Shown: positions 32,410 through 42,182 of the stretch, one piece after another
Position numbering within the stretch: position 1 is the stretch's first letter
Layout: each line of letters starts with the position of its first letter
DNA from: CAZFZT01 sp964523675
Lineage (GTDB): Bacteria; Planctomycetota; Phycisphaerae; Phycisphaerales; SM1A02
Reading direction: 5' to 3'
Assembly: GCA_964523675.1 (NCBI GenBank)
Contig: CAZFZT010000019.1
Coordinates: 1-43,070, forward strand
Length of the DNA: 43,070 nucleotides
Notes under the pieces: model-generated
The model's input: only the letters and a program-made list of their open reading frames with translations
Told to the model about the DNA's origin: nothing
The model's database searches: none
Program-made: the position numbers and the translations under genes

Positions 32410-33540
32410 TCACGCACGCCGCGCCGCATCGACAAGCGAGCCGGCGCGCAGTTCCTCAGGATCATCCTCTTCGACGAGCAATGCTTCATGTTCAGCCGGG
32501 ACGTGCGCCGGAAGCGCGCCGTTGTTCTTGATCCCGCCGTGATCGCGCCGGCGGATGCGGTACGGCGTGATGTTCTGACTTTCGTGGTAGATCCGGACCA
32601 GCAGCTCCGACAGCAGCCCCATCATCACGAACGTGACCGCCATGAGCACCAGCATCATGGCAAAGAGCACGAGCACATTGCGATTGAGGTTGACCGGTTC
32701 GTCCGCCAGGTACCCGTACTTCTGAAAGATGGCGACCGTCAACGTCAGCATCGCCAGCGCAACCGTCATCAGGCCGATCTTGCCGAAGAAGTAAATCGGT
32801 TTGCTCAGGTAATCGCCGAGGAACTTGACCGTGGCGAGATCAAGCAGCACCTTGATCGTGCGGCGCATGCCGTACTTGCTTACTCCTCGCGTCCTGGGCC
32901 GATGATTGACGATCACCTCCGCCACACGCGCCCCGCGCCACTGACAGATCGCCGGCAGGAAGCGGTGCATCTCACCGTACAGCTGCACATCCTCAAGCGC
33001 TTCACGCCGATACGCTTTCAGCGTGCAGCCGAAGTCGTGAATGTTCGTCCAGGTGAGCCGGCTGACCAGACGGTTGGCGATGATCGAGGGAACGCGCCGG
33101 GTCCACAGCCGGTCCTGCCGATTCTTGCGCCAGCCGCTGACGACATCCAGACCTTCGCGTTCGGCCTTCTCGATCAGGCGCGGAATGTCACGAGGGTCGT
33201 TTTGCAGATCAGCATCCAGGGGGACGACGAAACGCCCGCGGCTGTCCCGGAACCCAGCCGCAAGCGCCGCCGTCTGGCCGAAGCGCCGCGTCAACTCAAT
33301 GATCGCAGCGCGCGGTTCATCGGCGATCGCCTCACGTAATCTCGGCACCGTGCGATCGTAACTGCCATCGTCAACGAAAATAACCTCCCACGTCAGCTTG
33401 CCCCCGTCCATGACCTGTCGAATCTCTTCAAAGAGGGGGACGACGTTGTCCTCCTCGTTGAGCATCGGAACGACGATCGACACGTCGGGCGCTTCGGAAG
33501 CTGATCCTCTTGGCCGATGATGATTCGCGTACTGGATCAC
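32410..33540 (-). CDS. Family GT2 glycosyltransferase, DPM1/GtrB-like, with membrane helices
   Basis: About 376 residues. The GT2 domain (about 19-240) starts SIVVPMLNEEDNVVPL and has the VFVDDGS-type motif (here IFVDDGSYD) and DADLQNDP, the metal-binding DxD. Two membrane helices follow (about 254-280 and 295-325). This is the polyprenyl-phosphate sugar synthase pattern, which loads a hexose onto undecaprenyl phosphate for later transfer. The start is GTG at 33540. It has 91 bases of spacer to the upstream fusion gene, with a short tandem repeat. Confidence 0.92.
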   Translation of the reverse strand: MIQYANHHRPRGSASEAPDVSIVVPMLNEEDNVVPLFEEIRQVMDGGKLTWEVIFVDDGSYDRTVPRLREAIADEPRAAIIELTRRFGQTAALAAGFRDSRGRFVVPLDADLQNDPRDIPRLIEKAEREGLDVVSGWRKNRQDRLWTRRVPSIIANRLVSRLTWTNIHDFGCTLKAYRREALEDVQLYGEMHRFLPAICQWRGARVAEVIVNHRPRTRGVSKYGMRRTIKVLLDLATVKFLGDYLSKPIYFFGKIGLMTVALAMLTLTVAIFQKYGYLADEPVNLNRNVLVLFAMMLVLMAVTFVMMGLLSELLVRIYHESQNITPYRIRRRDHGGIKNNGALPAHVPAEHEALLVEEDDPEELRAGSLVDAARRA

Positions 33541-33573
33541 TGGTGCGTTCTTTCTCGCTGCTTGTGATTCAAG

Positions 33574-33598
33574 GGATCAAGGATCAAGGATCAAGGAT
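33574..33598. repeat. GGATCAA tandem repeat
   Basis: Three perfect copies of the 7-base unit plus GGAT of a fourth lie in the 91-base spacer between two glycosyltransferase genes, upstream of the GTG at 33540. A length change would alter spacing but not a reading frame. Confidence 0.85.
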
Positions 33599-33631
33599 GA
33601 GCGCGAATCGGCGCAGCGGCCATCAGCAGAC

Positions 33632-36600
33632 TCACCTATTCATGGCTGCATCGTTGCGGATGGCGCGGGCTCTCGCTTCGAGCAGCTCCACAGCGCGCCC
33701 CTTGCCGTACACCAGCGCGTGATGCTGGAACGCGCGCAGGAATCGACGAAACTCCGCATCAGGGTACTGCGGCCTTCGACCGACCATTCCCCAGATATAA
33801 CCGCACATCATCGCCACCCCGCCAATGAACAGTGGAGGGCGCGTCATGCGGAACAGCGCGCTTGCAGCCATGTACACCGGTGAGGTGCCCATGAACCATT
33901 GCCCGCGACCATGGCGAAAACGTCCGCTCCAGATGTTGGCCACGCTCAACCCGCCGAGAATCGTCGAGCGCTGGCTCGACCCCATCGGCCGCAGGTGCAG
34001 GAACCGCAGCTCCGGATCATCCCAGCTGCGCACGCGCCAGCCGATCATGCGGCAGCGGTGACAGTCGATCCCGTCCCACATGACTTCACGCACGAAGCCG
34101 CCCATCTGCTGAAAGCATCGCGTGCGATAGAACTTGGTCATCCCCGCAGAGACATCGTCGCCGATCCGCTCGCTGATGACGCGGCCATGTTGCGAAAGAA
34201 AATACGGCTTACCGCTGCATGTGCCAAGGCGCTCGTCCGCCTCCATGCGCTCGATCAGGAGCTCGAAGTAACGCGGCGGAAGACGCAGGTCAAGATCCAG
34301 CTTGCACAGGTACTCGAAACGCTCAAGATCGACATGCTCAAGTCCCGCATTGACCGCGTCGACGACACCGGGTCCGACGCTGCGGCGACCGCGATCAGTG
34401 CGGCGAACGATCTGAATGAACTCATGCGCCGCTGCGTACTCATCAAGGATCCTCGGCGAAGCGTCGCTCGATCCGTCATCGACAATGATCCACAGTGACG
34501 GTTGCACCGTCTGCGCGAGCACGCTGTCCAATGTCTCGCGCATCGAAGCGGCTTCGTTGCGGCAGGGCGAGATCAGGACATATGAGCGGCGGCGCGTACC
34601 GGGTTGAACACGGTCATCGAACGGATGTGATGGGCCGACCGCCTCCGCTGTGGGCTTCGCCGCCTGCTGCACAACCTGGAATTGCTCGAACAGACCGCTC
34701 ATCTGGCGCCCCAGCCGATCAAGCGCGTACGCCTTCATCACGCGCTCACGACCTGCGCGGCCCATCGCCGCACGGCGGTCCCGGCTCGCCGCGCCGAGTT
34801 CGCACAACGCGTCCGTCAGTTGCTCGGCCGATGCAGGGGAAACCAGCAGGCCGCTGATGCCTTCGTCCACGAGTTCCGGAATGCCGCCGACGCGCGTGGC
34901 AATAACCGGCAGGCCGGCCGCCATCGCTTCCATCAGCACGACTGGAACGCCCTCCATGAAACTACTCATCACCATGATGTCGGCCGAGCGGTATCGTTCG
35001 CGCGTTTGCTCCGGCGGCAGCGCGCCGTGAAAGCGCACGCGATCAGCGATCATCAGCTCCCGAGCCAGGGCGTTGAGGCGCGCCCGCTCCGGGCCGTCGC
35101 CGATCAGATCAAGCGTCCAATCAAGTCCATGGTCGCGCAGGGCGCTGCATGCGCGGAGCAGCATGGCATAGCCCTTGATCGGGTGCAGCCGCCCGACCGT
35201 AATCAATCGGAGCGGCCGGTGTGACGCGGCCGCGCTCGTCGCATCGTCTGCTATGGTTTCACCCGGATCAATGCCGCACCGGACGACGTGGTATCGCTCC
35301 CACGCCTCGGGCTTCGACCAGGCCATCACTTGCGAGCGACAGAAGTTCGAGATGCAGCGCACGAACAGCGCACGTTCGGCCTTGGCGGCCAGGTTATTGC
35401 AATCAACGTTGAAGAACTCGGCGGAGCCGTGAATACTCAAACTGTAGGAGATCGCGGGATCGTGCACGCACGCAAGCAGCGCGACCATCGCGCCGTTGTT
35501 GGCCATGTGGACATGCACATGATTGAGATGGCGCGTGCGCAGCTCGACCGCCAGTCGGGCTGCTTCGATGGCGTAGACGAGATGGCGCAATCGCTCGCGC
35601 ACGCCGGGTTGTGAAAGACGCTGCGCGCAGATGATCGCCCGCATCGCCCGCACTGGATGCCGCATCATCCTGCCCGCCGACCGAAGCAGCAGTGTCGCCA
35701 TTGAATCGAGCAATACGATCGTTTCATCAGCAGCGCGGGCGTTGATTCGCCCAAACCGCTCGCCGGGTCGCACCGAGAACGGGATGACATCGACGCCTTC
35801 CTCGCGCAGAGCCGCAATCTCGCGTTCGATGAACGTATGAGAGACGCTGGGATAATGGCTGTTGAGGTAGGCGACGGATCGGCCGTGGCGTGATGATGCC
35901 TGCCGCGCCTGCCTCACAAGGTCGCGCATCGCCGCCGTGGTCTGCGCTTTGCACCGGTGGCTCGGGCCGCCCATGATGCGCCGGCCGAAGTACCGGGCGA
36001 CGCCGAGTGCGCCTGCGCTCTTCGCCAGCAGCGTGAAGGTGGCATAGAGCGCGCCATCACGTGCAGACGCGCCCGCAGCGCGCCTCTTGCGCATGATGCG
36101 AAGCCATTGCAGCGGATACAGCGTGAGCAGGAGCAATGAAAGGCCGTCGGTGAAGAACGCCGCATCTAGAGCAACAGCAGGAATCACGAATCCCCACGCA
36201 AGAATCGACATCAACTGCTTCACCGCAGGAAGATCCTTCGATCTGCCATGAATGGCCGCCAGCTCAGTCCAGCCGTACCCGGTGCGCACCGATCTTCGCC
36301 ACCATTGGGGAAAGCCGACGATCTGCGCCTCGTGCGTCGCCATGGGGACATTGATGCGCTGGATCGTCCAGCCGGCATCCCGCAATCGCACGCACAGTTC
36401 CGGCTCTTCACCGGCAAGCATCGTGGAGCGCATGCCCCCGACCTCCGCATACGCGCTCGCCCTGACCATGAAGATGCCGCCGCACCATTCGATCTCTCCG
36501 GGGTGGCCTGACCACTCCATCTGACACATTCGGTGATAGATTGAACGCTCGGGCTCGCGCTCATGCAGGATGCCGCACACAATCGCCGCATGCGCATGGC

Positions 36601-36955
36601 GCTCGAGCGCATCTCGCCCCTGCGAGATCCAGTCATGCGCCAACTCGCAATCGCCGTCGATGAACTGAACCACCGCCGGCGGGCCAGCTCGCTTCAGAAG
36701 CGTTTCAAAGCCCTCGTTTCTCGCGCGGGCTGCACTGAAGGGAATGCTCCCATCGAGTTCATGCACGTGAACCCCAAGGCGATGCGCGATGGCGACACTC
36801 TCATCAGTAGAGCCGGAATCGACATAGATGACGCAGTGGCGTTCCACTTGTGAAAGCACCGATTGCAGGCAGCGCTCAAGGCGCGGCGCTTCATTGCGGC
36901 CGATGACAACCGCCCCGATGGTCTCCTTCGCGTTCGTTGTCGAATCGCTCTTCAT
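33632..36955 (-). CDS. Three-domain glycosyltransferase fusion GT2-GT4-GT2
   Basis: The product is 1107 residues long. Domain one (about 14-250) is GT2: VVIGRNEAPRLERCL, DSGSTDES (46-53), DGD (100-102), then membrane-like helices to about 285. Domain two (about 362-758) is GT4: YPSVSHTFIEREI, 'VGRLHPIKGY' (587-596), and 'EGVPVVLMEAMAAGLPVIA' with the conserved Glu. Domain three (about 790-1030) is GT2 again: LISPCRNEAASMRETL, DDGSSD (826-831), and KLDLDLRLP. One uninterrupted frame covers all three, and no internal stop is seen. AAGGA precedes the ATG at 36955, 8 bases after the upstream gene. It likely adds three successive sugars. Confidence 0.9.
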   Translation of the reverse strand: MKSDSTTNAKETIGAVVIGRNEAPRLERCLQSVLSQVERHCVIYVDSGSTDESVAIAHRLGVHVHELDGSIPFSAARARNEGFETLLKRAGPPAVVQFIDGDCELAHDWISQGRDALERHAHAAIVCGILHEREPERSIYHRMCQMEWSGHPGEIEWCGGIFMVRASAYAEVGGMRSTMLAGEEPELCVRLRDAGWTIQRINVPMATHEAQIVGFPQWWRRSVRTGYGWTELAAIHGRSKDLPAVKQLMSILAWGFVIPAVALDAAFFTDGLSLLLLTLYPLQWLRIMRKRRAAGASARDGALYATFTLLAKSAGALGVARYFGRRIMGGPSHRCKAQTTAAMRDLVRQARQASSRHGRSVAYLNSHYPSVSHTFIEREIAALREEGVDVIPFSVRPGERFGRINARAADETIVLLDSMATLLLRSAGRMMRHPVRAMRAIICAQRLSQPGVRERLRHLVYAIEAARLAVELRTRHLNHVHVHMANNGAMVALLACVHDPAISYSLSIHGSAEFFNVDCNNLAAKAERALFVRCISNFCRSQVMAWSKPEAWERYHVVRCGIDPGETIADDATSAAASHRPLRLITVGRLHPIKGYAMLLRACSALRDHGLDWTLDLIGDGPERARLNALARELMIADRVRFHGALPPEQTRERYRSADIMVMSSFMEGVPVVLMEAMAAGLPVIATRVGGIPELVDEGISGLLVSPASAEQLTDALCELGAASRDRRAAMGRAGRERVMKAYALDRLGRQMSGLFEQFQVVQQAAKPTAEAVGPSHPFDDRVQPGTRRRSYVLISPCRNEAASMRETLDSVLAQTVQPSLWIIVDDGSSDASPRILDEYAAAHEFIQIVRRTDRGRRSVGPGVVDAVNAGLEHVDLERFEYLCKLDLDLRLPPRYFELLIERMEADERLGTCSGKPYFLSQHGRVISERIGDDVSAGMTKFYRTRCFQQMGGFVREVMWDGIDCHRCRMIGWRVRSWDDPELRFLHLRPMGSSQRSTILGGLSVANIWSGRFRHGRGQWFMGTSPVYMAASALFRMTRPPLFIGGVAMMCGYIWGMVGRRPQYPDAEFRRFLRAFQHHALVYGKGRAVELLEARARAIRNDAAMNR

Positions 36956-36963
36956 CCTCGTCC

Positions 36964-37950
36964 TTATCCTCCGCGCGCGATGCGGAACGCGCTTCCGCTC
37001 AGGAGCGCCCGCGCATCGCCAAGAAGCAGGTCCTTTGCCGTTGGGTTGCTCGCCCGGCCGTTGAGGTTGTGCCTGAACATCTTGCGGGCGGCGAACGACA
37101 GTCGTCCGCAACCCCAGAGAATGTCGGCACAGACAAGCCCGAGCACGCCGTGACGCTTCAGAAAAAAGCGCCGGCGCGATTCATACCAATAGGTCGGCCG
37201 GCGCCGGTTCACGTCGGTGATCCCGGTCGAGGCGCCTTCCATATGCACGATGCGCGACTGCGGGATCGACCAGACTTCCCATCCGCCGCGGCCGCCATGG
37301 CGTGACGCTCGCCGTGCCCGCTCACACAGATCGAGTTCCTCGAAGTAAAGAAAGAAGCCCTCATCGAGCAGTCCGACCTCTTCAAATACCTCGCGCCGCA
37401 CGCACATGGCCGCTCCGGAGACCCAGTCGCATTGAATTGGTTCATCCGTGAAGGTCTGCTGCGGCACGCGGCTGAGCAGTCGAGAGATGACCACAGTGTT
37501 CGCGCCTGCTTCCAGTTCGGTGAGTGGGGAGAGGCATCGCCGTGCCGTCGATTGCGTGCGGCCATCTTGATTCTCGAGTTGGCTGCCCACGATCCCCGCT
37601 CGCGGGTGGTCCTGCATGAATGCGATCAGCGCGTGGATGGCGCCCGGCTTGACGAGCGTGTCCGGATTGAGAAGCAGGTAGAGTTTCGAGCAGCGTGAAC
37701 GGATGCCGATGTTGTTGCCCGCCGAGAATCCGCCGTTGCGCGCTGATTCAATGAGCGTCACCCAGCGCGACCAGCCGGCCGTGTCGATGGCGCGCCGGAG
37801 CGTCTGCGCGGAGTCGTCGCCGCTTGCGTTATCGACGACCACTGCATGCAGGCCGGGCATCGAAGCCGCGTCCTGCTCGAGCGACCGCAAACAGTTCACG
37901 ACGAGATCAGCGGTACGGTAGTTGACGATGACGACCGTGGTCGAGTTCAT
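36964..37950 (-). CDS. Family GT2 glycosyltransferase (rhamnosyltransferase-like)
   Basis: The 328-residue protein opens STTVVIVNYRTADLVVNCL and has VVDNASGDDS, 'NGGFSAGNNIGI', the DxD region LLLNPDTLV and 'YFEELDLCERARRA' with the catalytic-base pattern (ExDxxxR). This is the WcaA/RfbF-like GT2 group, often rhamnosyltransferases, but the sugar cannot be assigned. The ATG at 37950 overlaps the stop of the upstream kinase gene (ATGA); the in-frame extension upstream is not needed. Confidence 0.92.
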   Translation of the reverse strand: MNSTTVVIVNYRTADLVVNCLRSLEQDAASMPGLHAVVVDNASGDDSAQTLRRAIDTAGWSRWVTLIESARNGGFSAGNNIGIRSRCSKLYLLLNPDTLVKPGAIHALIAFMQDHPRAGIVGSQLENQDGRTQSTARRCLSPLTELEAGANTVVISRLLSRVPQQTFTDEPIQCDWVSGAAMCVRREVFEEVGLLDEGFFLYFEELDLCERARRASRHGGRGGWEVWSIPQSRIVHMEGASTGITDVNRRRPTYWYESRRRFFLKRHGVLGLVCADILWGCGRLSFAARKMFRHNLNGRASNPTAKDLLLGDARALLSGSAFRIARGG

Positions 37951-38918
37951 GTCGCGTCCATCGCCTCCAAGAGCGAGCGATAGCAACTCTCCGCCATGGA
38001 AATGAACTTCGCCATCGGAAACTGACCGAGATGCATCGCAACAAAGCCGAGCGATGCGGCCAGGGCGCCTGCTGCATCAGGCAGCTCACAGGCAAGCCCG
38101 CTCGCGCTGCAGTGGCGCACCACATGCCGCCGAAGCCGGTGCGGCTTCATTCGCAGTGACCGCGCAAATCGGACGAGGTCATACATGCCGGGGGCGCGGA
38201 GCCGCGCGCCGTACCAATCCACCAGGACGAACGGGCGGCGAACACGTCGCAGCAACGTGCCGCGCCACTGCGCAGGCGGCAGCAGGACGTTGCCAAGCCA
38301 CAGATCGCCATGTTCCAGCGCCAATCGCGGCTTCCAGCATCCCGCGTCGATGCGGCCGATGGCGCGCCGGGCGGCTTGCTTCAGATCCGGTCCAGTTCCG
38401 GGAAGTGCAGCCAGATATTCAAGTGGCTTGACGAGGACGTGAGCAATCTCTTCATCACGCGCTTCTGTTGACGTCATGCCGACCGCCTCATGGAGCCATC
38501 GAAATGCGAGCGGGCCGACAAGCAACCTGACCAGCCGCCGCGCGCCACGCCCGGCCGGCCGCCTGCACAGTTGCGTAATGGCATACGACCTTCCGAGCAG
38601 TCGGCCTTGTGCGATCGGCGTCAGCACGACATCACCGATCTTCGGTCCAAGCGCCGCACGAATCGCGCTGGTGACCCTCATGCAGTTCGCCACCATCTCA
38701 GGCGCGGCCGGCGATGAAACGTACATCACCGCAGCGCGCCAGCCATTGCAGTTTCGCAGCAGCACCTTATAGACATCATCTTCAGCGTGGCGCGGCGGCA
38801 CCAGCAACGACGCCTCACAAGCAAGTTCCCGCCGCACTGCATCAAGTGTCGCGGCGGCATCGTCTTCCCGACGCGGCGGTGCGACAGCAAGTGCAGATGG
38901 CGCGCCGAATGAGATCAT
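37947..38918 (-). CDS. APH-fold phosphotransferase of the glycan locus
   Basis: About 323 residues. The catalytic segment LALEHGDLWLGNVLL carries the APH/choline-kinase pattern HGDxxxxN, and FVLVDWYGA supplies the metal-binding Asp. The N-terminal part is less clear (DVYKVLLRN may hold the ATP lysine). It probably phosphorylates a sugar, a lipid-linked glycan or a small alcohol. The ATG at 38918 overlaps the upstream ligase stop (ATGA). Confidence 0.8.
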   Translation of the reverse strand: MISFGAPSALAVAPPRREDDAAATLDAVRRELACEASLLVPPRHAEDDVYKVLLRNCNGWRAAVMYVSSPAAPEMVANCMRVTSAIRAALGPKIGDVVLTPIAQGRLLGRSYAITQLCRRPAGRGARRLVRLLVGPLAFRWLHEAVGMTSTEARDEEIAHVLVKPLEYLAALPGTGPDLKQAARRAIGRIDAGCWKPRLALEHGDLWLGNVLLPPAQWRGTLLRRVRRPFVLVDWYGARLRAPGMYDLVRFARSLRMKPHRLRRHVVRHCSASGLACELPDAAGALAASLGFVAMHLGQFPMAKFISMAESCYRSLLEAMDAT

Positions 38919-40237
38919 TCGCCCCAGGTTGATCCTTCTCTCATCGTCCGATTGATTTGCACGGCGGAGAGTCCGCCGGCTGCAAGCAGATAGATCGGAT
39001 TGAGCATGGCATTGAAGAGACTGTCGATCATGAAGATGACCAGTAATGCCGCAAGCGCAGCGGCAGGAGCGAGTTCGGGGCGATGCCAGCCGCGCAGCCG
39101 GGTTCGCCGCGCCAGAATCGCCACAGGCAGCAGAATCACCGTCACCATGGCGGCAAGTGTGGTGATGCCGCCCTGGCCGAACATGATGATCCACATGCTG
39201 TCGGTAACAATGCGGTCGGCATCGTCAATGGTGCGGAAGCCGCTGCCCGCTCCCCAACCGAAGAGCAGTTTCACCTTCGCGCGATCGGTGAGAATGTCCT
39301 CGTTGATGAGTCGCATCTCGAGCGACTCCGCGCGATCCGGATCGAGCGCATCAGCAACGTGGATCAGTTCCCGCCCCTGCCACTCAAGCCCGATGCGAGC
39401 CGCAAGGTAGCCCGGCACAGCGACGAGCACGACGAGGAAGAGCACCGCCGATTTGAGCCACCGCGTGCTGTAGAGCAATCCAAGACCCCCGGCAAGCAGC
39501 ACAAGCGCGCCCACCGTCTTGCACAGGACAGCCGTTCCCAGCAGCGTTGGGACGATGACGGACATCGGGAGATTGAACAGCTTCCGCAGCGCCTTCGTCC
39601 GCCACAGCCATACGCCGATGAGCGATGTCACGCACATCCACAACGCCACCGCCAGGCCGTGCTGAAGGAAGACGCTCGGCCGGTATCCGCCGTATCGCAT
39701 GCCCTGACGGAATGAATGTTGGTGGAACCCGTAGATGATGCTGTGAAGGCGGGGGCTCATGCGCACCTCCCACAAGCAGAACGGCACGTAAATCATCCCG
39801 CCGATGAGGAGCCCGATGGCGAGTTCCCGCAACCCCTCAAGGTTGCTGAAGTAGAGCCGCCCCACGAGGTAGGGAACGCCCCACGCAATGATGCGCGAGA
39901 AGGTGGCCGAGGCCCCGTCGTACGCGCCCAGCCCGGCGGTGACGGATGAAACGAACGCAAGAGCGCAGAAGAGCATGATCGGCAGGTCAACGACCGAGAG
40001 CCGGTAGCGCATCAGCCGCCCCATGTCGAAGATGATGATGCCGAGGAGGACGCCGTAACTCGTCGCGGTGAGTTTGTCGTAATCAGGCAGTCCCCCGATT
40101 TTGTAACCAGCCATCGGCATGAAGAGCCACCCGAGCACGAAGGCGGCGATGACCGCGCGGCGTGGCGGCAGCAGCGCAAAGAGCATCAGCACCGCCGGAA
40201 TCCATCCCAAAAGTGCAATGTGAGCGAGCGCGCTCAT
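38915..40237 (-). CDS. O-antigen ligase/polymerase-like membrane protein (Wzy/WaaL type)
   Basis: The 440-residue, very hydrophobic protein has about 11-12 membrane helices and one large loop near 285-335 (LEWQGRELIHVADALDPDRAE..., LLFGWGAGSGF). The 'LFGWGAGSGF' turn followed by 'DSMWIIMFGQGG' is typical of the O-antigen ligase (Wzy_C) superfamily. It should join or polymerise lipid-linked repeat units on the outer face of the inner membrane. The Shine-Dalgarno before 40237 is weak. Confidence 0.87.
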   Translation of the reverse strand: MSALAHIALLGWIPAVLMLFALLPPRRAVIAAFVLGWLFMPMAGYKIGGLPDYDKLTATSYGVLLGIIIFDMGRLMRYRLSVVDLPIMLFCALAFVSSVTAGLGAYDGASATFSRIIAWGVPYLVGRLYFSNLEGLRELAIGLLIGGMIYVPFCLWEVRMSPRLHSIIYGFHQHSFRQGMRYGGYRPSVFLQHGLAVALWMCVTSLIGVWLWRTKALRKLFNLPMSVIVPTLLGTAVLCKTVGALVLLAGGLGLLYSTRWLKSAVLFLVVLVAVPGYLAARIGLEWQGRELIHVADALDPDRAESLEMRLINEDILTDRAKVKLLFGWGAGSGFRTIDDADRIVTDSMWIIMFGQGGITTLAAMVTVILLPVAILARRTRLRGWHRPELAPAAALAALLVIFMIDSLFNAMLNPIYLLAAGGLSAVQINRTMREGSTWGE

Positions 40238-40257
40238 GGTTCGTCCATTGTGACGCG

Positions 40258-41358
40258 TCAGCCGGCTGCGGCTATGGGTGCAGACTCTGATTGATGTGAT
40301 CGCTGAATCTGGCGCAGCGCTGCCTCAAACCGTGCTGCGGCGCGCTCCCACGTGCGAGACCGGGCCGTGCGCCAGGCCGCGTCGGACATTTGCCGCCAGC
40401 GATCATCGGTGAGCGACACGGTGCGCAGGATGGCTTGAGCCAATGCGCTCGGATCATCGTGGCCGACCATCATGCCGCCGCCTTCACCGACGAGTTCCGG
40501 CGCAGCGCCCGTCGGCGTGGCCAGTACCGGTGTGCGGCAGGCCATCGCCTCGAGAATCGGCAGGCCGAATCCTTCACGCCGGCCGGAGAACAGCCAGGCA
40601 TCGCAACTGCTGTAGAGTTGCCGCAATGCATCCTGCGCCGGCTTCAAATGAAACTCTGCCCCAGCGGGCAACCGATGTTCCGACTTCGGCCTGCTCGAAC
40701 CGAAGGCGATGACGCGCAGCGGACCTGCTTTGCCAGCTCGATGCACCGCTTCCACCGCGATGTCCGCGCCCTTCGTGTGTACGGGCGAATACATGAGGCC
40801 GATCGTCGGCACGCGCTGTTTGCCCCGTGGCGGAGCGTGAAACTGCCGCAGGTCAACGCCGTTGGCCACCAATGTCGCGCTTGGATCGCCGAAGCGATCG
40901 CGCGCAAGGTCCGCCAGCCACTGCGCCACGACGATCTTGTGCATCGGCAGTCGCCATGTTCGCTCCACAGGTGGGACGAACTCGTCGCGATGCGCATCAT
41001 AGCCCTGCAGAAAGTACACCTTCGCGCCTTTGCGTGCTGAGAGATTCCAGACCCACTCAGCGGTCTCCCACCATGTGGCGATGACGATGTCGCCGTCAGG
41101 AACATCATCGTTCACAACCGGGCGAAAGCGATCGATCACACGGTGCCGCACCTCGACGTTCTCAAAGTGCGAATGACCATTGGAGCCGCCGCGCCAACGA
41201 AGCAGCGCGCTGAGGCGCCGGCGCAGGGACTGTCGCTTGTGCGGCGTTGAAACCACGGTGACTTCATGACCCAGCCGTCGTAACGCTTCTGCATAAGTCG
41301 CTATGACGCGCACGCCGCCGGCAAGACCGGCATATCCGAGAACGAATGTGATTTTCAT
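40258..41358 (-). CDS. Family GT4 glycosyltransferase
   Basis: The 366-residue protein opens MKITFVLGYAGLAGGVRVIA, the Gly-rich acceptor-side loop of GT4 enzymes. It continues with 'VIATWWETAEWV', 'PTIGLMYSPVHTKGAD', and the donor patch 'GRREGFGLPILEAMACRTP' with the E-x7-E pattern. GGAG lies 9 bases before the ATG at 41358. It is spaced 20 bases from each neighbouring gene, so it belongs to the operon. The donor sugar is unknown. Confidence 0.92.
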   Translation of the reverse strand: MKITFVLGYAGLAGGVRVIATYAEALRRLGHEVTVVSTPHKRQSLRRRLSALLRWRGGSNGHSHFENVEVRHRVIDRFRPVVNDDVPDGDIVIATWWETAEWVWNLSARKGAKVYFLQGYDAHRDEFVPPVERTWRLPMHKIVVAQWLADLARDRFGDPSATLVANGVDLRQFHAPPRGKQRVPTIGLMYSPVHTKGADIAVEAVHRAGKAGPLRVIAFGSSRPKSEHRLPAGAEFHLKPAQDALRQLYSSCDAWLFSGRREGFGLPILEAMACRTPVLATPTGAAPELVGEGGGMMVGHDDPSALAQAILRTVSLTDDRWRQMSDAAWRTARSRTWERAAARFEAALRQIQRSHQSESAPIAAAG

Positions 41359-41378
41359 ATCGTCTTGCTCCGTCCACC

Positions 41379-42182
41379 TCAGAAAAGCTTCATTCGCACA
41401 TCAATGCCTCGCGTTCGGCGCTGTCGCTCCAACATCGCTTCCGCCACCGCTCCCATGCGCCGCCGGGCGCGACGAGGCAGTGGGCCCATCCGCTCCAGCA
41501 GCCGTGCAGCAAACGATTCCGCCAGCTCAAGCCGCGGCTGCGCCGCAAATACGTAACTGCCGACGAGCGTGCCCAGCATCTCTCCCAGCCAGCGGGCGCC
41601 AAATGGATTGCACAGCGACATCCCGTGTTCAAGATCGATCCTGACCGGCTTCTCATCTCGGTCAATCAGGAAGTTGTTCAAGCGATGATCGACATCGACA
41701 ATGCCGCTGTCGATGATCGAAGCGGTCGCGCCGATCAGCGCGGCATCCAGCGCGCCCAGCGCCTCAAGTCGGTCGCGGCGCACCAGCGCATGGACCCGCT
41801 CCAGTGCGTTCTCGCAATCGCCCAAGTCCTCGGTTACAAGCGCCTCAGTATGGCGGCACTTCTGCAACTGGACATATCCAAGGGGCTGCGGCACGCGCAC
41901 CCCGGCATCGTGCAGGATGCGCAGCGTTCGATACTCGCGAAAGCCGGCATTCGTGCCGGTGAGACGGCGCAGCGCGCCCTTGATCGTCGGCCGATGCCAT
42001 AACTTTACAATCGCGCTGCCGCCGCACTCAAGCGGCACGCGCGCGATGAGCACATCCGGCCGGCGATCGCTGATGGTGCGCGCTGCAATGGTCACATTGC
42101 TCACATGGCGCGCCAGTTGCCCGATGCTGTGTGCATCGGCGAGATGAGTGCGGGGAGATGCAGTTGCTTCGACCACGCTCAT
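41379..42182 (-). CDS. Lipopolysaccharide-kinase (WaaP/Kdo kinase) family protein
   Basis: The 267-residue protein has the ATP-lysine strand SAIVKLWHR, a 'GFREYRTLRILHDAGV' helix, the catalytic DVDHRLNNFLI (Asp and Asn of the kinase loop) and RIDLEHG with the metal-binding Asp. This resembles KdkA/WaaP/InaA kinases that phosphorylate sugars of lipid-linked glycans, at the cytoplasmic face. The ATG overlaps the flippase stop (ATGA). Together with the APH-fold protein the locus has two different sugar-kinase-like enzymes. Confidence 0.85.
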   Translation of the reverse strand: MSVVEATASPRTHLADAHSIGQLARHVSNVTIAARTISDRRPDVLIARVPLECGGSAIVKLWHRPTIKGALRRLTGTNAGFREYRTLRILHDAGVRVPQPLGYVQLQKCRHTEALVTEDLGDCENALERVHALVRRDRLEALGALDAALIGATASIIDSGIVDVDHRLNNFLIDRDEKPVRIDLEHGMSLCNPFGARWLGEMLGTLVGSYVFAAQPRLELAESFAARLLERMGPLPRRARRRMGAVAEAMLERQRRTRGIDVRMKLF

